A stretch of DNA of 64,000 bases from Flavobacterium panacis (lineage in GTDB: Bacteria > Bacteroidota > Bacteroidia > Flavobacteriales > Flavobacteriaceae), in contig NZ_JANKMS010000007.1 in assembly GCF_024649945.1 (NCBI RefSeq), forward strand, positions 248,001-312,000. The letters are read 5' to 3'. Each line of letters opens with the position of its first letter. The first letter of the stretch is position 1. The translations under genes were made by a program, and so were the position numbers. Positions 26,010 to 34,881 of this stretch are shown piece after piece. The notes under the pieces were generated by a model that saw nothing but the letters and a program-made list of their open reading frames with translations, was not told the origin of the DNA and did no database searches.

Positions 26010-27041
26010 ATGATTGAATTAAAAAATGTAACCAAAACTTTTCATCAGAAAGACAGAATTGTCCAGGCTTTGTCTGATGTCTCGTTAAGAGTTCCTCCGG
26101 GAAAAATTTTTGGTGTAATTGGAACTTCCGGGGCTGGAAAAAGTACTTTAATTCGTTGCGTGAATTTATTGGAAAGACCAACTTCAGGAGAAATTATTGT
26201 AGATGGTAAAGCTTTAATGCAATTATCAAATGCTGAATTGGCAATAGAAAGAAGACAAATCGGAATGATTTTTCAGCATTTCAATTTACTTTCTTCGAGA
26301 ACGGTTTTCGATAATGTGGCTTTTCCGTTAGAATTGGCAGGAACTTCAAAAGCTGAAATTAAAACTAGAGTTTTAGAATTATTGCAATTGGTTGGTTTAG
26401 CCGAAAAAGCAAACGATTATCCGGCAAGTCTTTCGGGAGGACAAAAACAAAGAGTGGCCATTGCGAGAACTTTGGCTAATAACCCGAAAGTATTGTTGTG
26501 TGATGAAGCAACCAGTGCGTTGGATCCAGCTACTACAAGATCTATTCTGAATTTGTTGAAAGACATTAACAAACGTCTCAATATTACTGTATTATTGATT
26601 ACGCATCAAATGGAAGTGGTAAAATCTATTTGTGATGAAGTGGCGGTAATCAGTCACGGAAAATTGATAGAGCAGGGAAGTGTGGGCGAAATCTTTGCAG
26701 ATCCAAAACACGAATTGACTAGAGAATTTATTTCTTCTTCACTGCATATTGAAGTGCCGTCTGTTTATCAGGAAAAATTAGAAAAAGAAGATAACGGAAA
26801 TTTAAATCCGTTATTGAAACTGGAAATGACTGGAAAATCGGTGAATGAGCCTGTTATTTCAGAGGTTTCAAGACTTTTTGATACCGATTTCAAAATTGTA
26901 AGTGCACAAATGGATCAGGCAGGCGAAGTTAATTTTGGTGTAATGTTGATTGAACTTTCAGGAAAACGCGAAAATTATGATGCCGCAATTCAATATTTTA
27001 ATTCAAAACACATTAAAACAGAAATTATAGGTTATGTCTGA
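26010..27041 (+). CDS. metN: Methionine ABC importer ATP-binding protein
   Basis: The 343-residue protein has Walker A GTSGAGKST, signature LSGGQKQRVAIAR, Walker B VLLCDEATSALDP and the H-loop LLITHQ, followed by a C-terminal NIL regulatory domain (about 265-343, ending HIKTEIIGYV) that binds methionine and inhibits transport when it is plentiful. This combination is specific to MetN. It is the first gene of metNIQ, overlapping metI by 8 bp, and lies downstream of a leader peptide and attenuator rather than the SAM riboswitch often used for this operon. Confidence 0.95.
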   Translation: MIELKNVTKTFHQKDRIVQALSDVSLRVPPGKIFGVIGTSGAGKSTLIRCVNLLERPTSGEIIVDGKALMQLSNAELAIERRQIGMIFQHFNLLSSRTVFDNVAFPLELAGTSKAEIKTRVLELLQLVGLAEKANDYPASLSGGQKQRVAIARTLANNPKVLLCDEATSALDPATTRSILNLLKDINKRLNITVLLITHQMEVVKSICDEVAVISHGKLIEQGSVGEIFADPKHELTREFISSSLHIEVPSVYQEKLEKEDNGNLNPLLKLEMTGKSVNEPVISEVSRLFDTDFKIVSAQMDQAGEVNFGVMLIELSGKRENYDAAIQYFNSKHIKTEIIGYV

Positions 27042-27687
27042 TACTCTTATAGATTTATTATTAAAAGGAACATGGGAAACCATTGTGATGACTTTTGTAT
27101 CGGGCTTCTTTGGTTTTTTATTGGGGCTTCCAACGGGAATTTTGCTTTTCCTAACTCGTAAAAATCAAATTTTAGAACAGCCTGTTTTAAATAGAATTTT
27201 GTCAGTTTTGGTCAATGTTTTTCGTTCTATTCCATTCATTATTTTGATCGTTTGGATGATTCCGTTTACACGTGCCATTGTAGGAACTTCAATTGGTGTA
27301 AGTGCCGCTTTGGTTCCGTTAAGTATTGGTGCAGCGCCATTTATTGCCCGTTTGGTCGAAAACAGCTTATTAAGTCTTCCTTCAGGATTAATTGAAGCGG
27401 CAAGAGCTTTAGGAGCAACACCATTTCAAATCGTTTACAAAGTATTATTGCCAGAAGCATTACCTTCTTTAATCAATGCAGCCTCTATTACTTTAATCAC
27501 TCTTGTGGGATATTCTGCAATGGGTGGAGCCGTTGGAGCAGGTGGTTTAGGACAGGTTGGTTATCAATACGGATATATTGGTTATGATGCCGTGACAATG
27601 AACTCGGTTTTGGCTTTATTGGTTATTCTGGTATTCATAATTCAGTTTGTGGGAGACAAATTATCAAAACGATTCGATCATAGATAA
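27034..27687 (+). CDS. metI: Methionine ABC importer permease
   Basis: The 217-residue protein has five membrane helices and the ABC-permease EAA loop LIEAARALGATPFQIVYKVLLPEALPS. It belongs with MetN, whose gene it overlaps, and with the MetQ lipoprotein gene 42 bp downstream. Length is normal for MetI. Confidence 0.95.
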   Translation: MSDTLIDLLLKGTWETIVMTFVSGFFGFLLGLPTGILLFLTRKNQILEQPVLNRILSVLVNVFRSIPFIILIVWMIPFTRAIVGTSIGVSAALVPLSIGAAPFIARLVENSLLSLPSGLIEAARALGATPFQIVYKVLLPEALPSLINAASITLITLVGYSAMGGAVGAGGLGQVGYQYGYIGYDAVTMNSVLALLVILVFIIQFVGDKLSKRFDHR

Positions 27688-27729
27688 TCAATTGACAATT
27701 AATAATTAACAATTTACAATTAAAAAAAT

Positions 27730-28542
27730 ATGAAATTAAATAGTATAAAAACGGCTGGAGTTTTGGCTTTGGCACTTGTTTTATCAAACTGTGGAAACAA
27801 AAAAAACAATGATCCTCATTTTATTAAAGTAGGAGTAGCTTCTGGTCCTGAATTAAAAGTGGCGGAAGCAGCAAAAAAAGTTGCCAAAGAAAAATACGGA
27901 TTAGAAGTAGAATTGGTTTCTTTCAATGATTATGTGATTCCAAACGAAGCTTTAAGTCAAGGAGATATTGATGCGAATGCTTTTCAACATAAACCTTATT
28001 TAGACGAACAATCTAAACAAAGAGGTTATAAATTAGCGATTATCGGAAAAACATTTGTGTATCCAATTGCGGCTTATTCTAAAAAAATAAAAACACTTGC
28101 GGAGCTAAAAGACGAAAGCACAATCATTATCCCAAATGATCCAACAAACGGTGGACGTTCTTTGTTGCTTTTGCAGAAAAATGGTTTATTGAAATTGAAA
28201 GATGGAGTTGGTCTGCTTCCAAAAGTTACAGACATTGTTAGTAATCCTAAAAATTTAAAAATTTTAGAATTAGAAGCGCCTCAATTGCCTCGTGCTTTAG
28301 ATGATGAAAATGTTTCTATTGCGATCATCAATAATACATTTGCTTCTGCTGCAGGACTTGTGCCTTCGCGTGATGCTTTGTTTGTTGAAGATAAAGAATC
28401 TCCGTACGTGAATTTGGTGGTGAGCCGTGAAGACAATAAAAACGAAGAAAAAGTAAAACAGTTTTTACAAGCTTTTCAATCTCCTGAAGTAGAAAAAGCA
28501 GCAGAGCAGGAATTTAAAGGTGGCGCTGTAAAGGGCTGGTAA
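27730..28542 (+). CDS. metQ: Methionine-binding lipoprotein
   Basis: The 270-residue protein has a lipoprotein signal (LALALVLSNCGNKK) and the NLPA/MetQ fold, with KVGVASGPELKVAEAAK, LVSFNDYVIPNEALSQGDIDANAFQHKPYLDE and the C-terminal SPEVEKAAEQEFKGGAV. It captures methionine (probably also D-methionine or oxidised forms) in the periplasm and hands it to MetI. It is the last gene of the operon; a terminator follows. Confidence 0.95.
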   Translation: MKLNSIKTAGVLALALVLSNCGNKKNNDPHFIKVGVASGPELKVAEAAKKVAKEKYGLEVELVSFNDYVIPNEALSQGDIDANAFQHKPYLDEQSKQRGYKLAIIGKTFVYPIAAYSKKIKTLAELKDESTIIIPNDPTNGGRSLLLLQKNGLLKLKDGVGLLPKVTDIVSNPKNLKILELEAPQLPRALDDENVSIAIINNTFASAAGLVPSRDALFVEDKESPYVNLVVSREDNKNEEKVKQFLQAFQSPEVEKAAEQEFKGGAVKGW

Positions 28543-28581
28543 ATAATTTTAAGTTATGAGTTAACTTGAAACTTGAAAACA

Positions 28582-28611
28582 AAAAAGACAGATATTTTAT
28601 CTGTCTTTTTT
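28582..28611 (+). terminator. Intrinsic terminator of metNIQ
   Basis: AAAAAGACAGATA / TATCTGTCTTTTT with a T tail follows the metQ stop by 40 bp. Confidence 0.88.
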
Positions 28612-28707
28612 GTTTTAATATATGTCTTAAAGTGTTGTTTTTCAGATTTTTAATGGTGATTTGTTTTTTGATGGACTAGTAATTTTGTGCTGTTAATTTC
28701 TAAAACA

Positions 28708-29313
28708 ATGATCATGAAAATTTTTGGTTTGACTTTGCTTTTATATATTGGTTTTTTTGGGATTCCAAATGAGAATAAAACAGAAATTCCAGTAGTGAAT
28801 TCGGAGATGGAACGCTTTAATTCGAAACTGGAAGAAGTAAAAAATGTAATTTATAAAAATACAACCTACAATACTAAAATTGCTTTTTTAATTGATATGA
28901 GAATCAAATCCGGCAAAAACAGATTTTTCATTTACGATTTAGAAAACAATAAAATTCTGGATCAGGGATTGGTTGCTAATGGTTCCGGTTCTGAAACGAA
29001 TGTAAGAGGAGAATTAAAGTTCAGTAACGAGCCAGAGTCCAAGTGTACTTCTTTGGGCAGTTATACCGTTGGTAAATCTTATGTGGGTATGTTTGGAAAA
29101 TCGTATAAATTACACGGTTTGAATGAAACTAATAACAATGCCGAAAAAAGGGCAATTGTTTTGCATTCTTATTCTGCAGTTCCCAATGAAGAACAAGATT
29201 ATTATATTTCAAACAGTAAAGGCTGTCCAATGGTAAGTGAAGCTTTTTTCAAGAAATTAGAAAAGATTATTGACTCTTCTAAAACGAGGATCGTCCTGAA
29301 TATTTATTATTAG
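28708..29313 (+). CDS. Murein L,D-transpeptidase catalytic-domain family protein (YkuD_2-like)
   Basis: The frame opens at a GTG (28687), but ATG 28708 or 28714 precedes the signal-like stretch KIFGLTLLLYIGFFG. The roughly 200-residue protein ends with SKGCPMVSEAFFKKL, the SxGCxxVS-type catalytic Cys motif of the YkuD_2 family, and IVLHSYS upstream supplies a His. These proteins resemble L,D-transpeptidases that cross-link or trim peptidoglycan peptides. Monocistronic. The enzymatic role is inferred from the family. Confidence 0.8.
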   Translation: MIMKIFGLTLLLYIGFFGIPNENKTEIPVVNSEMERFNSKLEEVKNVIYKNTTYNTKIAFLIDMRIKSGKNRFFIYDLENNKILDQGLVANGSGSETNVRGELKFSNEPESKCTSLGSYTVGKSYVGMFGKSYKLHGLNETNNNAEKRAIVLHSYSAVPNEEQDYYISNSKGCPMVSEAFFKKLEKIIDSSKTRIVLNIYY

Positions 29314-29419
29314 CGAAAAATAAAAAAGCTTTAAAAATTATAAAATAATGGATTGATTTTGTAAGAGTTACTTTTTTTAGTTGAACTAAATTTAGAGTTC
29401 AATTAAAAAACAAGAAACC

Positions 29420-30205
29420 ATGAGATCAATTTGGACAGGTTCGGTAAGTTTTGGATTAATTAATATTCCGATAAAAATCTTTTCAGCAGTAGAAGAAAGC
29501 AGTCTTGATATGGACATGCTGGACAAAAAAGATCATGCCAATATCAAATTCAAACGTGTTAATGAAAATACGGGAAAAGAAGTTGATTTTGCAAATATCG
29601 TAAAAGGTTATAAAATCGATGATAAATATGTAATCCTAGACGATAGCGATTTTGAAGCTGCAGATGCCATAAAAACCAAAACTATCGCTATTGAAAGTTT
29701 TGTTCTCGAAAAAGAAATTCAAAGCATTTATTACGAACAACCGTATTATCTAGAACCAGACAAAGGCGCTATGAATGCGTACGGATTACTTCGTGATGCA
29801 CTTCAAGCTTCCGGAAAAGTCGGTGTGACCAGATTTGTTTTAAGAAATAAAGAAAGTCTTGCGATTCTAAAACCTTACAAAAATGTAATTGTTTTAAACC
29901 GAATTCGATTTGAACAGGAAATTAGAAGTACAAGCGAATTAAAATTACCGCCTATCTCTAAAAAAGCTACTAAAGAAATGGATATGGCCGAAAAACTGAT
30001 CGATCAGCTTACCGAGAAATTTGATATTACTGGTTTTAAAGACGAATATACCGCCAAACTTTTGGATATTATTAAAAAGAAAGCCAAAGGGAAAACTCAG
30101 AAAGCTTCACCAAAATTGAAAGTCGTACACAAACAAAGCGACGATTTGATGGAAATGTTAAAAGCGAGTTTAGAGAACAAATCTAAAACAAAGAAATCCT
30201 CTTAA
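29420..30205 (+). CDS. ku: Ku DNA end-binding protein
   Basis: The 261-residue protein has the bacterial Ku start MRSIWTGSVSFGLINIPIK and the middle YYEQPYYLEPDKGAMNAYGLLRDAL block; the Lys-rich C-terminus (about 215-261) is typical of the ligase-recruiting tail. It forms a homodimeric ring on double-strand ends and brings in LigD. The stop codon overlaps that of the convergent ligD gene by 4 bp, so the two NHEJ genes lie tail to tail. Confidence 0.95.
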   Translation: MRSIWTGSVSFGLINIPIKIFSAVEESSLDMDMLDKKDHANIKFKRVNENTGKEVDFANIVKGYKIDDKYVILDDSDFEAADAIKTKTIAIESFVLEKEIQSIYYEQPYYLEPDKGAMNAYGLLRDALQASGKVGVTRFVLRNKESLAILKPYKNVIVLNRIRFEQEIRSTSELKLPPISKKATKEMDMAEKLIDQLTEKFDITGFKDEYTAKLLDIIKKKAKGKTQKASPKLKVVHKQSDDLMEMLKASLENKSKTKKSS

Positions 30206-32754
30206 ACTTCGTGTTGTCTTTCTTCCAATTTCAGGATAATTTTTTTGATGTTAGCTCCTTTGGATAAAACAGGTTTCCATAAATCTCCTTTTTTCTCAAA
30301 ACGTTTCAATACATTTTGAATCTTAAAGTGTGAAGGATGTAATTTTTCATTGACTTCATTCCATTCTAATGGTGTTGAAACGGTAGCCCCAGGTTTTGGA
30401 CGAACAGAATAAGGTGCAGCCAAAGTTTGTCCTCTTCGGTTTTGTAGAAAATCAATATATAGTTTGTTTTTTCTTTTTTTGATGCTTCTTTCCATAGAAG
30501 TGATATCGGGAATTCTGGAATGCACTTCCTGCGCGATTAACTCGCCTAAAATTTTGATAGACTCATAATCGTATTGCGCACCAAGCGGAATGTAGATATG
30601 CAATCCAGAAGCTCCAGAAGTTTTGCATAAACATTCTGTTTCTAACTCGTCTAAAACTTCTTTTACAACCAAAGCTGTTGCTATTACTGGACTAAAGTCA
30701 TTACCTGATGGATCTAAATCTATTACCAGCCAATCTGGATTTTGAATATGTTTTATAGTCGAGTTCCAAGGATTCATTTCGATACAACCCAGATTTGCCA
30801 TATAAAGTAAAGTTTCTTTGTCATTACAAATCAGATAATCAATATCTGCATTATTTGATTCAGAGAAAATTTTCTTGGTTTTAAGCCATTTCGGAACTTT
30901 GTCAACGTCAACATCCTTCTGATAAAAACTCGGCGCATCAATTCCATTAGGAAAACGATTCATAGATTCCGGACGATCTTTTAAATAAGGCAAAATCAGT
31001 GATGAAACCTCATTGTAGTATTGTACAACATCACCTTTGGTAATTCCATCTTTAGGAAAATATACCTTGTTCTGATTAGTTAGATGCAACGTCGTTTTTC
31101 CAATTTTTAAATCGTAATCATTTTCGGTTTTATGCTCTTTTGAGTGTTTCATTTTGCTGAGATTAGCATTTTTATTGTCATTGCTATTGATATTTCCATT
31201 GAAATTCACTTCAGACGCTTTTTTATCAACTCTCAATCCAAGATAAACGGGATGTCGCAAATGATGATCCTGTGTCCATTCTGAATATTTAACCTGACAA
31301 ACCATTTTCGGTTTTACCCATTGAATTTTATCTCGTAACGGAACTTTTTCTTTTACAGGAGATTGCTCTATAAAAAGAGGTTTCAATTTGGTATGAAGTT
31401 CTTGCAGAATCGATTCTGTAAAACCAGTTCCGCATTTTCCAATGTATTGCAATTCGTTTCCGTTGTATTGTCCGAGCAAAATCGCGCCAAAATATTTTCG
31501 GGAATTTTTAGGTTCGGTAATTCCGATGATAATGGCTTCTTCTTCATTCGAAATTTTAATTTTCAACCAATTACTACTTCGGTTTCCTACGGTATATGAA
31601 CTGTTTGCTTTTTTGGCGATAATACCTTCGCTATTGTTTTTTCGGGCCTTTTCAAATTGTTGAATTCCGTTTCCAATAGTATGTTCCGAATAGAAAACAT
31701 TGGAAAAAGAATATTTATTGAATAAGATTTTTAAGAGTTCTTTTCTTTCCAGTAAAGACAGTTCTGTTATATCGTTTCCGTCCAGATGTAGTAAATCAAA
31801 AACATAGTATTTTAGGTTTCCAATTCCGGTTTTAATATAGTTTTGAAGCATCTGAAAATCGGCTCTTCCAGAATCATTTTCAACAACCACTTCACCATCC
31901 AAAATTACAGTGTGATCTATTTTTTTTAATTCGTCTGCAATGGGTTTGAAATTAATATTAAATGAAATTTGGTTTCGACTGAATAATTCGATCTGATCTG
32001 GATTTATAATCGAAATGGTTCGGTAACCATCGTATTTGTTTTCAAAAATCCATTCGTCATCATCAAAAGGCTTTTCTGTCGTTTTGGCCAGCATGGGTTT
32101 TAAGAAAGACGCTTTTACGATTTTCGGTTTAGACTTTTTTTTTACGTCTTTATCCTCTTCATTTTTAGAAGCTATTTTTTCCGCTTTAGCTTCCAATTCT
32201 TCCAAAGTTCTTTTAGAAATAACCGATTTATTCTTTTCTAAAATATCTAGATCTGTAATGGCATATTGGTCGTCTTTTTTAATTAAAAGCCAAGCGTTTT
32301 CTTGTTTTTCGTGGAGTTTTACCAATGAAAATTCTCCTTTGAGTTTTTTTCCTTTTAAAATAAAACTCAAACGTCCTTTCTTTAAATCAGCTGATAATTG
32401 TTTTTCTGGTGAAGCTGTTTTTTCATCAGAAGTGTATGTTCCGTTATCCCAGACAATCACATTTCCAGCACCATAATTTCCTTCCGGAATTGTTCCTTCA
32501 AAATCTTTATAACTGTACGGATGATCTTCGACCATCATGGCAAGACGTTTTATTTCTGGATCCATAGAGGGACCTTTTGGAACTGCCCAACTTTTGAGAA
32601 CGCCATTCATTTCTAATCTAAAATCATAATGAAGATGAGAAGCAGCGTGTTTTTGAACCACAAAAATTAATGCATCAGCCGATTTTTCAACCTTTCCTTT
32701 TGGCTCGCGTGTTTGCTTAAAATCTCTTTTCTGATTGTATTTAGATAATGACAT
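30202..32754 (-). CDS. ligD: Multifunctional ATP-dependent DNA ligase D (NHEJ)
   Basis: The 850-residue protein carries, in order, a 3'-phosphoesterase domain (about 10-175; HLHYDFRLEMNG and DFEGTIPEGNYGAG), an ATP-dependent ligase (about 215-525; nucleotidyl Lys240 in ENKYDGYR) and an archaeo-eukaryotic primase-type polymerase (about 555-845; VIDLDPS metal site and TSGASGLHIYIP). This PE-Lig-Pol order differs from the mycobacterial Pol-PE-Lig and is the type found in several Gram-negatives. An Asn-rich linker separates ligase and polymerase. With Ku it makes a full two-protein NHEJ system. Confidence 0.95.
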   Translation of the reverse strand: MSLSKYNQKRDFKQTREPKGKVEKSADALIFVVQKHAASHLHYDFRLEMNGVLKSWAVPKGPSMDPEIKRLAMMVEDHPYSYKDFEGTIPEGNYGAGNVIVWDNGTYTSDEKTASPEKQLSADLKKGRLSFILKGKKLKGEFSLVKLHEKQENAWLLIKKDDQYAITDLDILEKNKSVISKRTLEELEAKAEKIASKNEEDKDVKKKSKPKIVKASFLKPMLAKTTEKPFDDDEWIFENKYDGYRTISIINPDQIELFSRNQISFNINFKPIADELKKIDHTVILDGEVVVENDSGRADFQMLQNYIKTGIGNLKYYVFDLLHLDGNDITELSLLERKELLKILFNKYSFSNVFYSEHTIGNGIQQFEKARKNNSEGIIAKKANSSYTVGNRSSNWLKIKISNEEEAIIIGITEPKNSRKYFGAILLGQYNGNELQYIGKCGTGFTESILQELHTKLKPLFIEQSPVKEKVPLRDKIQWVKPKMVCQVKYSEWTQDHHLRHPVYLGLRVDKKASEVNFNGNINSNDNKNANLSKMKHSKEHKTENDYDLKIGKTTLHLTNQNKVYFPKDGITKGDVVQYYNEVSSLILPYLKDRPESMNRFPNGIDAPSFYQKDVDVDKVPKWLKTKKIFSESNNADIDYLICNDKETLLYMANLGCIEMNPWNSTIKHIQNPDWLVIDLDPSGNDFSPVIATALVVKEVLDELETECLCKTSGASGLHIYIPLGAQYDYESIKILGELIAQEVHSRIPDITSMERSIKKRKNKLYIDFLQNRRGQTLAAPYSVRPKPGATVSTPLEWNEVNEKLHPSHFKIQNVLKRFEKKGDLWKPVLSKGANIKKIILKLEERQHEV

Positions 32755-32765
32755 AGCTTTTGTTT

Positions 32766-33263
32766 TTATAATATTAGCATAAGAGAATAGACGGCAGTTG
32801 CGACGATGGCGAAAATTATATGGGCAAAGAACAGCTGAATGTAATAGCCCTTAAAATCAATCGGGGGTTGATGACGGGTCATTTTGAAAATAATTATCCA
32901 GCTGAAGATACCAATTAAACCACTAACTACTCCTAGTAGGAGAGCACTTAATGGCGAAATTGGTAATATATTCTTTACCCAAATAATGTGATACCCAAGT
33001 ACAAACAAAAAACCGATTATGTAATGTGTTAACCAGCCCCAAGTTTTTTTTGATCGTGCCGAGTGATCTATTTTCAATTTGTCAATGGCGTATATTAATA
33101 GTACAGGCTCTTTATACAATTCCCTAAAACTTTTTGATATTGCATAGCTAAACCACGTCATAGCTGATGTCGCGGTAATTGAAATAAATATCAATTGTAA
33201 AATGACATAAAATGGCATAAGATTTAGGATTTGAGGTCTAACGTATTTCAAAGTTAAATCCAA
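32766..33263 (-). CDS. Small membrane protein, unknown function
   Basis: The 165-residue protein has about four membrane helices (FYVILQLIFISITATSAMTW, YIIGFLFVLGYHIIWV, SALLLGVVSGLIGIFSW and FAHIIFAIVATAVYSLML). It lies 11 bp upstream of ligD on the same strand and could be co-transcribed with it. The HQPPIDF motif and spacing do not point me to a family with known function. Confidence 0.65.
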   Translation of the reverse strand: MDLTLKYVRPQILNLMPFYVILQLIFISITATSAMTWFSYAISKSFRELYKEPVLLIYAIDKLKIDHSARSKKTWGWLTHYIIGFLFVLGYHIIWVKNILPISPLSALLLGVVSGLIGIFSWIIIFKMTRHQPPIDFKGYYIQLFFAHIIFAIVATAVYSLMLIL

Positions 33264-33330
33264 AAATCGGGAGCTCTTTATACTATTAAATTTTCTAATT
33301 ATATAATTATCAGTAAGTAACGTTTTTGTG

Positions 33331-34815
33331 TTACAGGATGGCCTCTAAAGATTGCTTTAAAATGGAGACAGCTTTTTCCATTTCTTCATTTTCTAAATGT
33401 CCAAATCCTAAACGTGTGGCAGTTAAATCTTTGGTTTGATATAAAATGGTTTTGGGTAAAAATAATCCGTTATTCAGACATTCTTTCTGAAACTTGATAA
33501 GATTAAAATCGGCAAGCCATTCTACCCAAATTGCGAGTCCTCTTGGTGGTACTTTAAATCTAATTTTACCTTTCAAATTTTCGTTAAGTAATGAAACAAA
33601 GTAATCCCGACGTTCTTTGTAGATTTTTTTATTTTTTTTAGAAAGACGATGGGCTTCACCTTCAGAAATCCATTCGGTTAAAACTTGTTCTTTCATGACA
33701 TCAATTCCGGGTTCGAGAATGTTTTGATGTTTTTCTAATTCTTTGATAAATTCGGCTGGAGCGGCAACAAAACCATAGCTGAAACCAGAAGGAAGTGATT
33801 TTCCAAAAGAACCAATGTAAACCACACGTTGATTGGTATCGAAAGCAGCCAAAGGTAAAACTGGATTATGGTCATAATGAAAATCAAAATCATAATCGTC
33901 TTCCAGAATGACAAAACCGTATTGATTAGCTAATTCCAAAACTTCAATTCTCTTTTTGGCACTCATGAGAATCGTTGTTGGATAATGATAATTGGAGGTA
34001 AGATATAAGATTCTGATTTTAGAATTTTCGCAGATTTCTTTTAATTTTTTAGTATCAATTCCATCTTCATTTACCGGAATAGAAATAATTTGAGCACCAG
34101 TATTCGTTAATGTCATATTCGACATATAATATCCAGGCGAAGCCACAACTACTTTATCTCCTGCATTAATAAGCACTTTTGTAACCAGATATAAGGCAAT
34201 TTCGTGACTGCTCGCTGTTAAGAGATTGGAAGTCGAAATTCGAATTCCTCGAGTAAGATTTAAATAATTAGCAAATTGAGTTTTAAAATTCGAATGTGAT
34301 CGAAGCTGAATCTGTTCGTAGGTTTTAGAGGTTTTATGTCTTTTTAATTTGGAAACATACAATCGTGCCAAAACATCTGTTTGTACCAATCTTAAATCGG
34401 GCATTCCGTCATTAAATTGATAAGGGAGATTGCTGATTTCGATTGGGTTTTCAAGAATAGTAGAACGTTGAAAAGTAAACCCAATATCGAGTGCTGATTG
34501 ATTAGGTTCTTTTAAAATCGAAATTTCAGCTTTGTTTTTTTGCTTTTGTTGTGATAAAATAAAAGTCCCTTTATTCGGAAGTGTTTCAATCCAGCCTTGT
34601 GACTCTAAATCCTGAAAAGCTTTAATCAAGGTGTTGCGATTCACTTCAAGAACTTTACAAAGAATCCTTGTACCAGGAAGTTTGGTTCCTTCAGGAAGAA
34701 AACCTGTTTGAATGGCTTTGATAAATTCAAAAACAATTTGAAGATAAAGCGCCGTATTTTCTTCAAACTTAAGCTGAATAAAGCTTTTAAAAGGAATTTC
34801 AACCGGACTATTCAT
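33331..34815 (-). CDS. MocR-family PLP-dependent regulator
   Basis: The 494-residue protein is a GntR winged helix (about 18-85; LCKVLEVNRNTLIKAFQDLESQGWIE) joined to an aminotransferase-like domain (about 130-494). PLP landmarks are ILEDDYDFDFHYDH and GSFGKSLPSGFSYGF with the aldimine Lys. It is transcribed away from a TonB receptor gene, with only 66 bp between the two starts, and imperfect direct repeats (GGTATACTT and GGTACTACTT, 23 bp apart) lie there, one overlapping the receptor promoter. It probably controls that receptor; the effector is unknown. Confidence 0.9.
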   Translation of the reverse strand: MNSPVEIPFKSFIQLKFEENTALYLQIVFEFIKAIQTGFLPEGTKLPGTRILCKVLEVNRNTLIKAFQDLESQGWIETLPNKGTFILSQQKQKNKAEISILKEPNQSALDIGFTFQRSTILENPIEISNLPYQFNDGMPDLRLVQTDVLARLYVSKLKRHKTSKTYEQIQLRSHSNFKTQFANYLNLTRGIRISTSNLLTASSHEIALYLVTKVLINAGDKVVVASPGYYMSNMTLTNTGAQIISIPVNEDGIDTKKLKEICENSKIRILYLTSNYHYPTTILMSAKKRIEVLELANQYGFVILEDDYDFDFHYDHNPVLPLAAFDTNQRVVYIGSFGKSLPSGFSYGFVAAPAEFIKELEKHQNILEPGIDVMKEQVLTEWISEGEAHRLSKKNKKIYKERRDYFVSLLNENLKGKIRFKVPPRGLAIWVEWLADFNLIKFQKECLNNGLFLPKTILYQTKDLTATRLGFGHLENEEMEKAVSILKQSLEAIL

Positions 34816-34834
34816 AATTACAAAACTGGTATAC

Positions 34835-34863
34835 TTGATTAGTACGGCAAGGTACTACTTTTG
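34835..34863 (+). promoter_or_regulatory. Promoter of the TonB receptor with likely MocR operator
   Basis: TTG (34835-34837) and TACTTTTG (34856-34863), 18 bp apart, fit the Bacteroidota -33/-7 promoter. Direct repeats GGTATACTT (34828) and GGTACTACTT (34851) overlap it, which is a typical arrangement for a divergently encoded MocR regulator. Confidence 0.6.
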
Positions 34864-34881
34864 CCAAAAAAAATTGACCAA

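Noticed and set aside
31363..32476. Plus-strand ORFs over ligD
   Set aside because: They are Phe/Ser-rich shadows of the ligase-coding strand.
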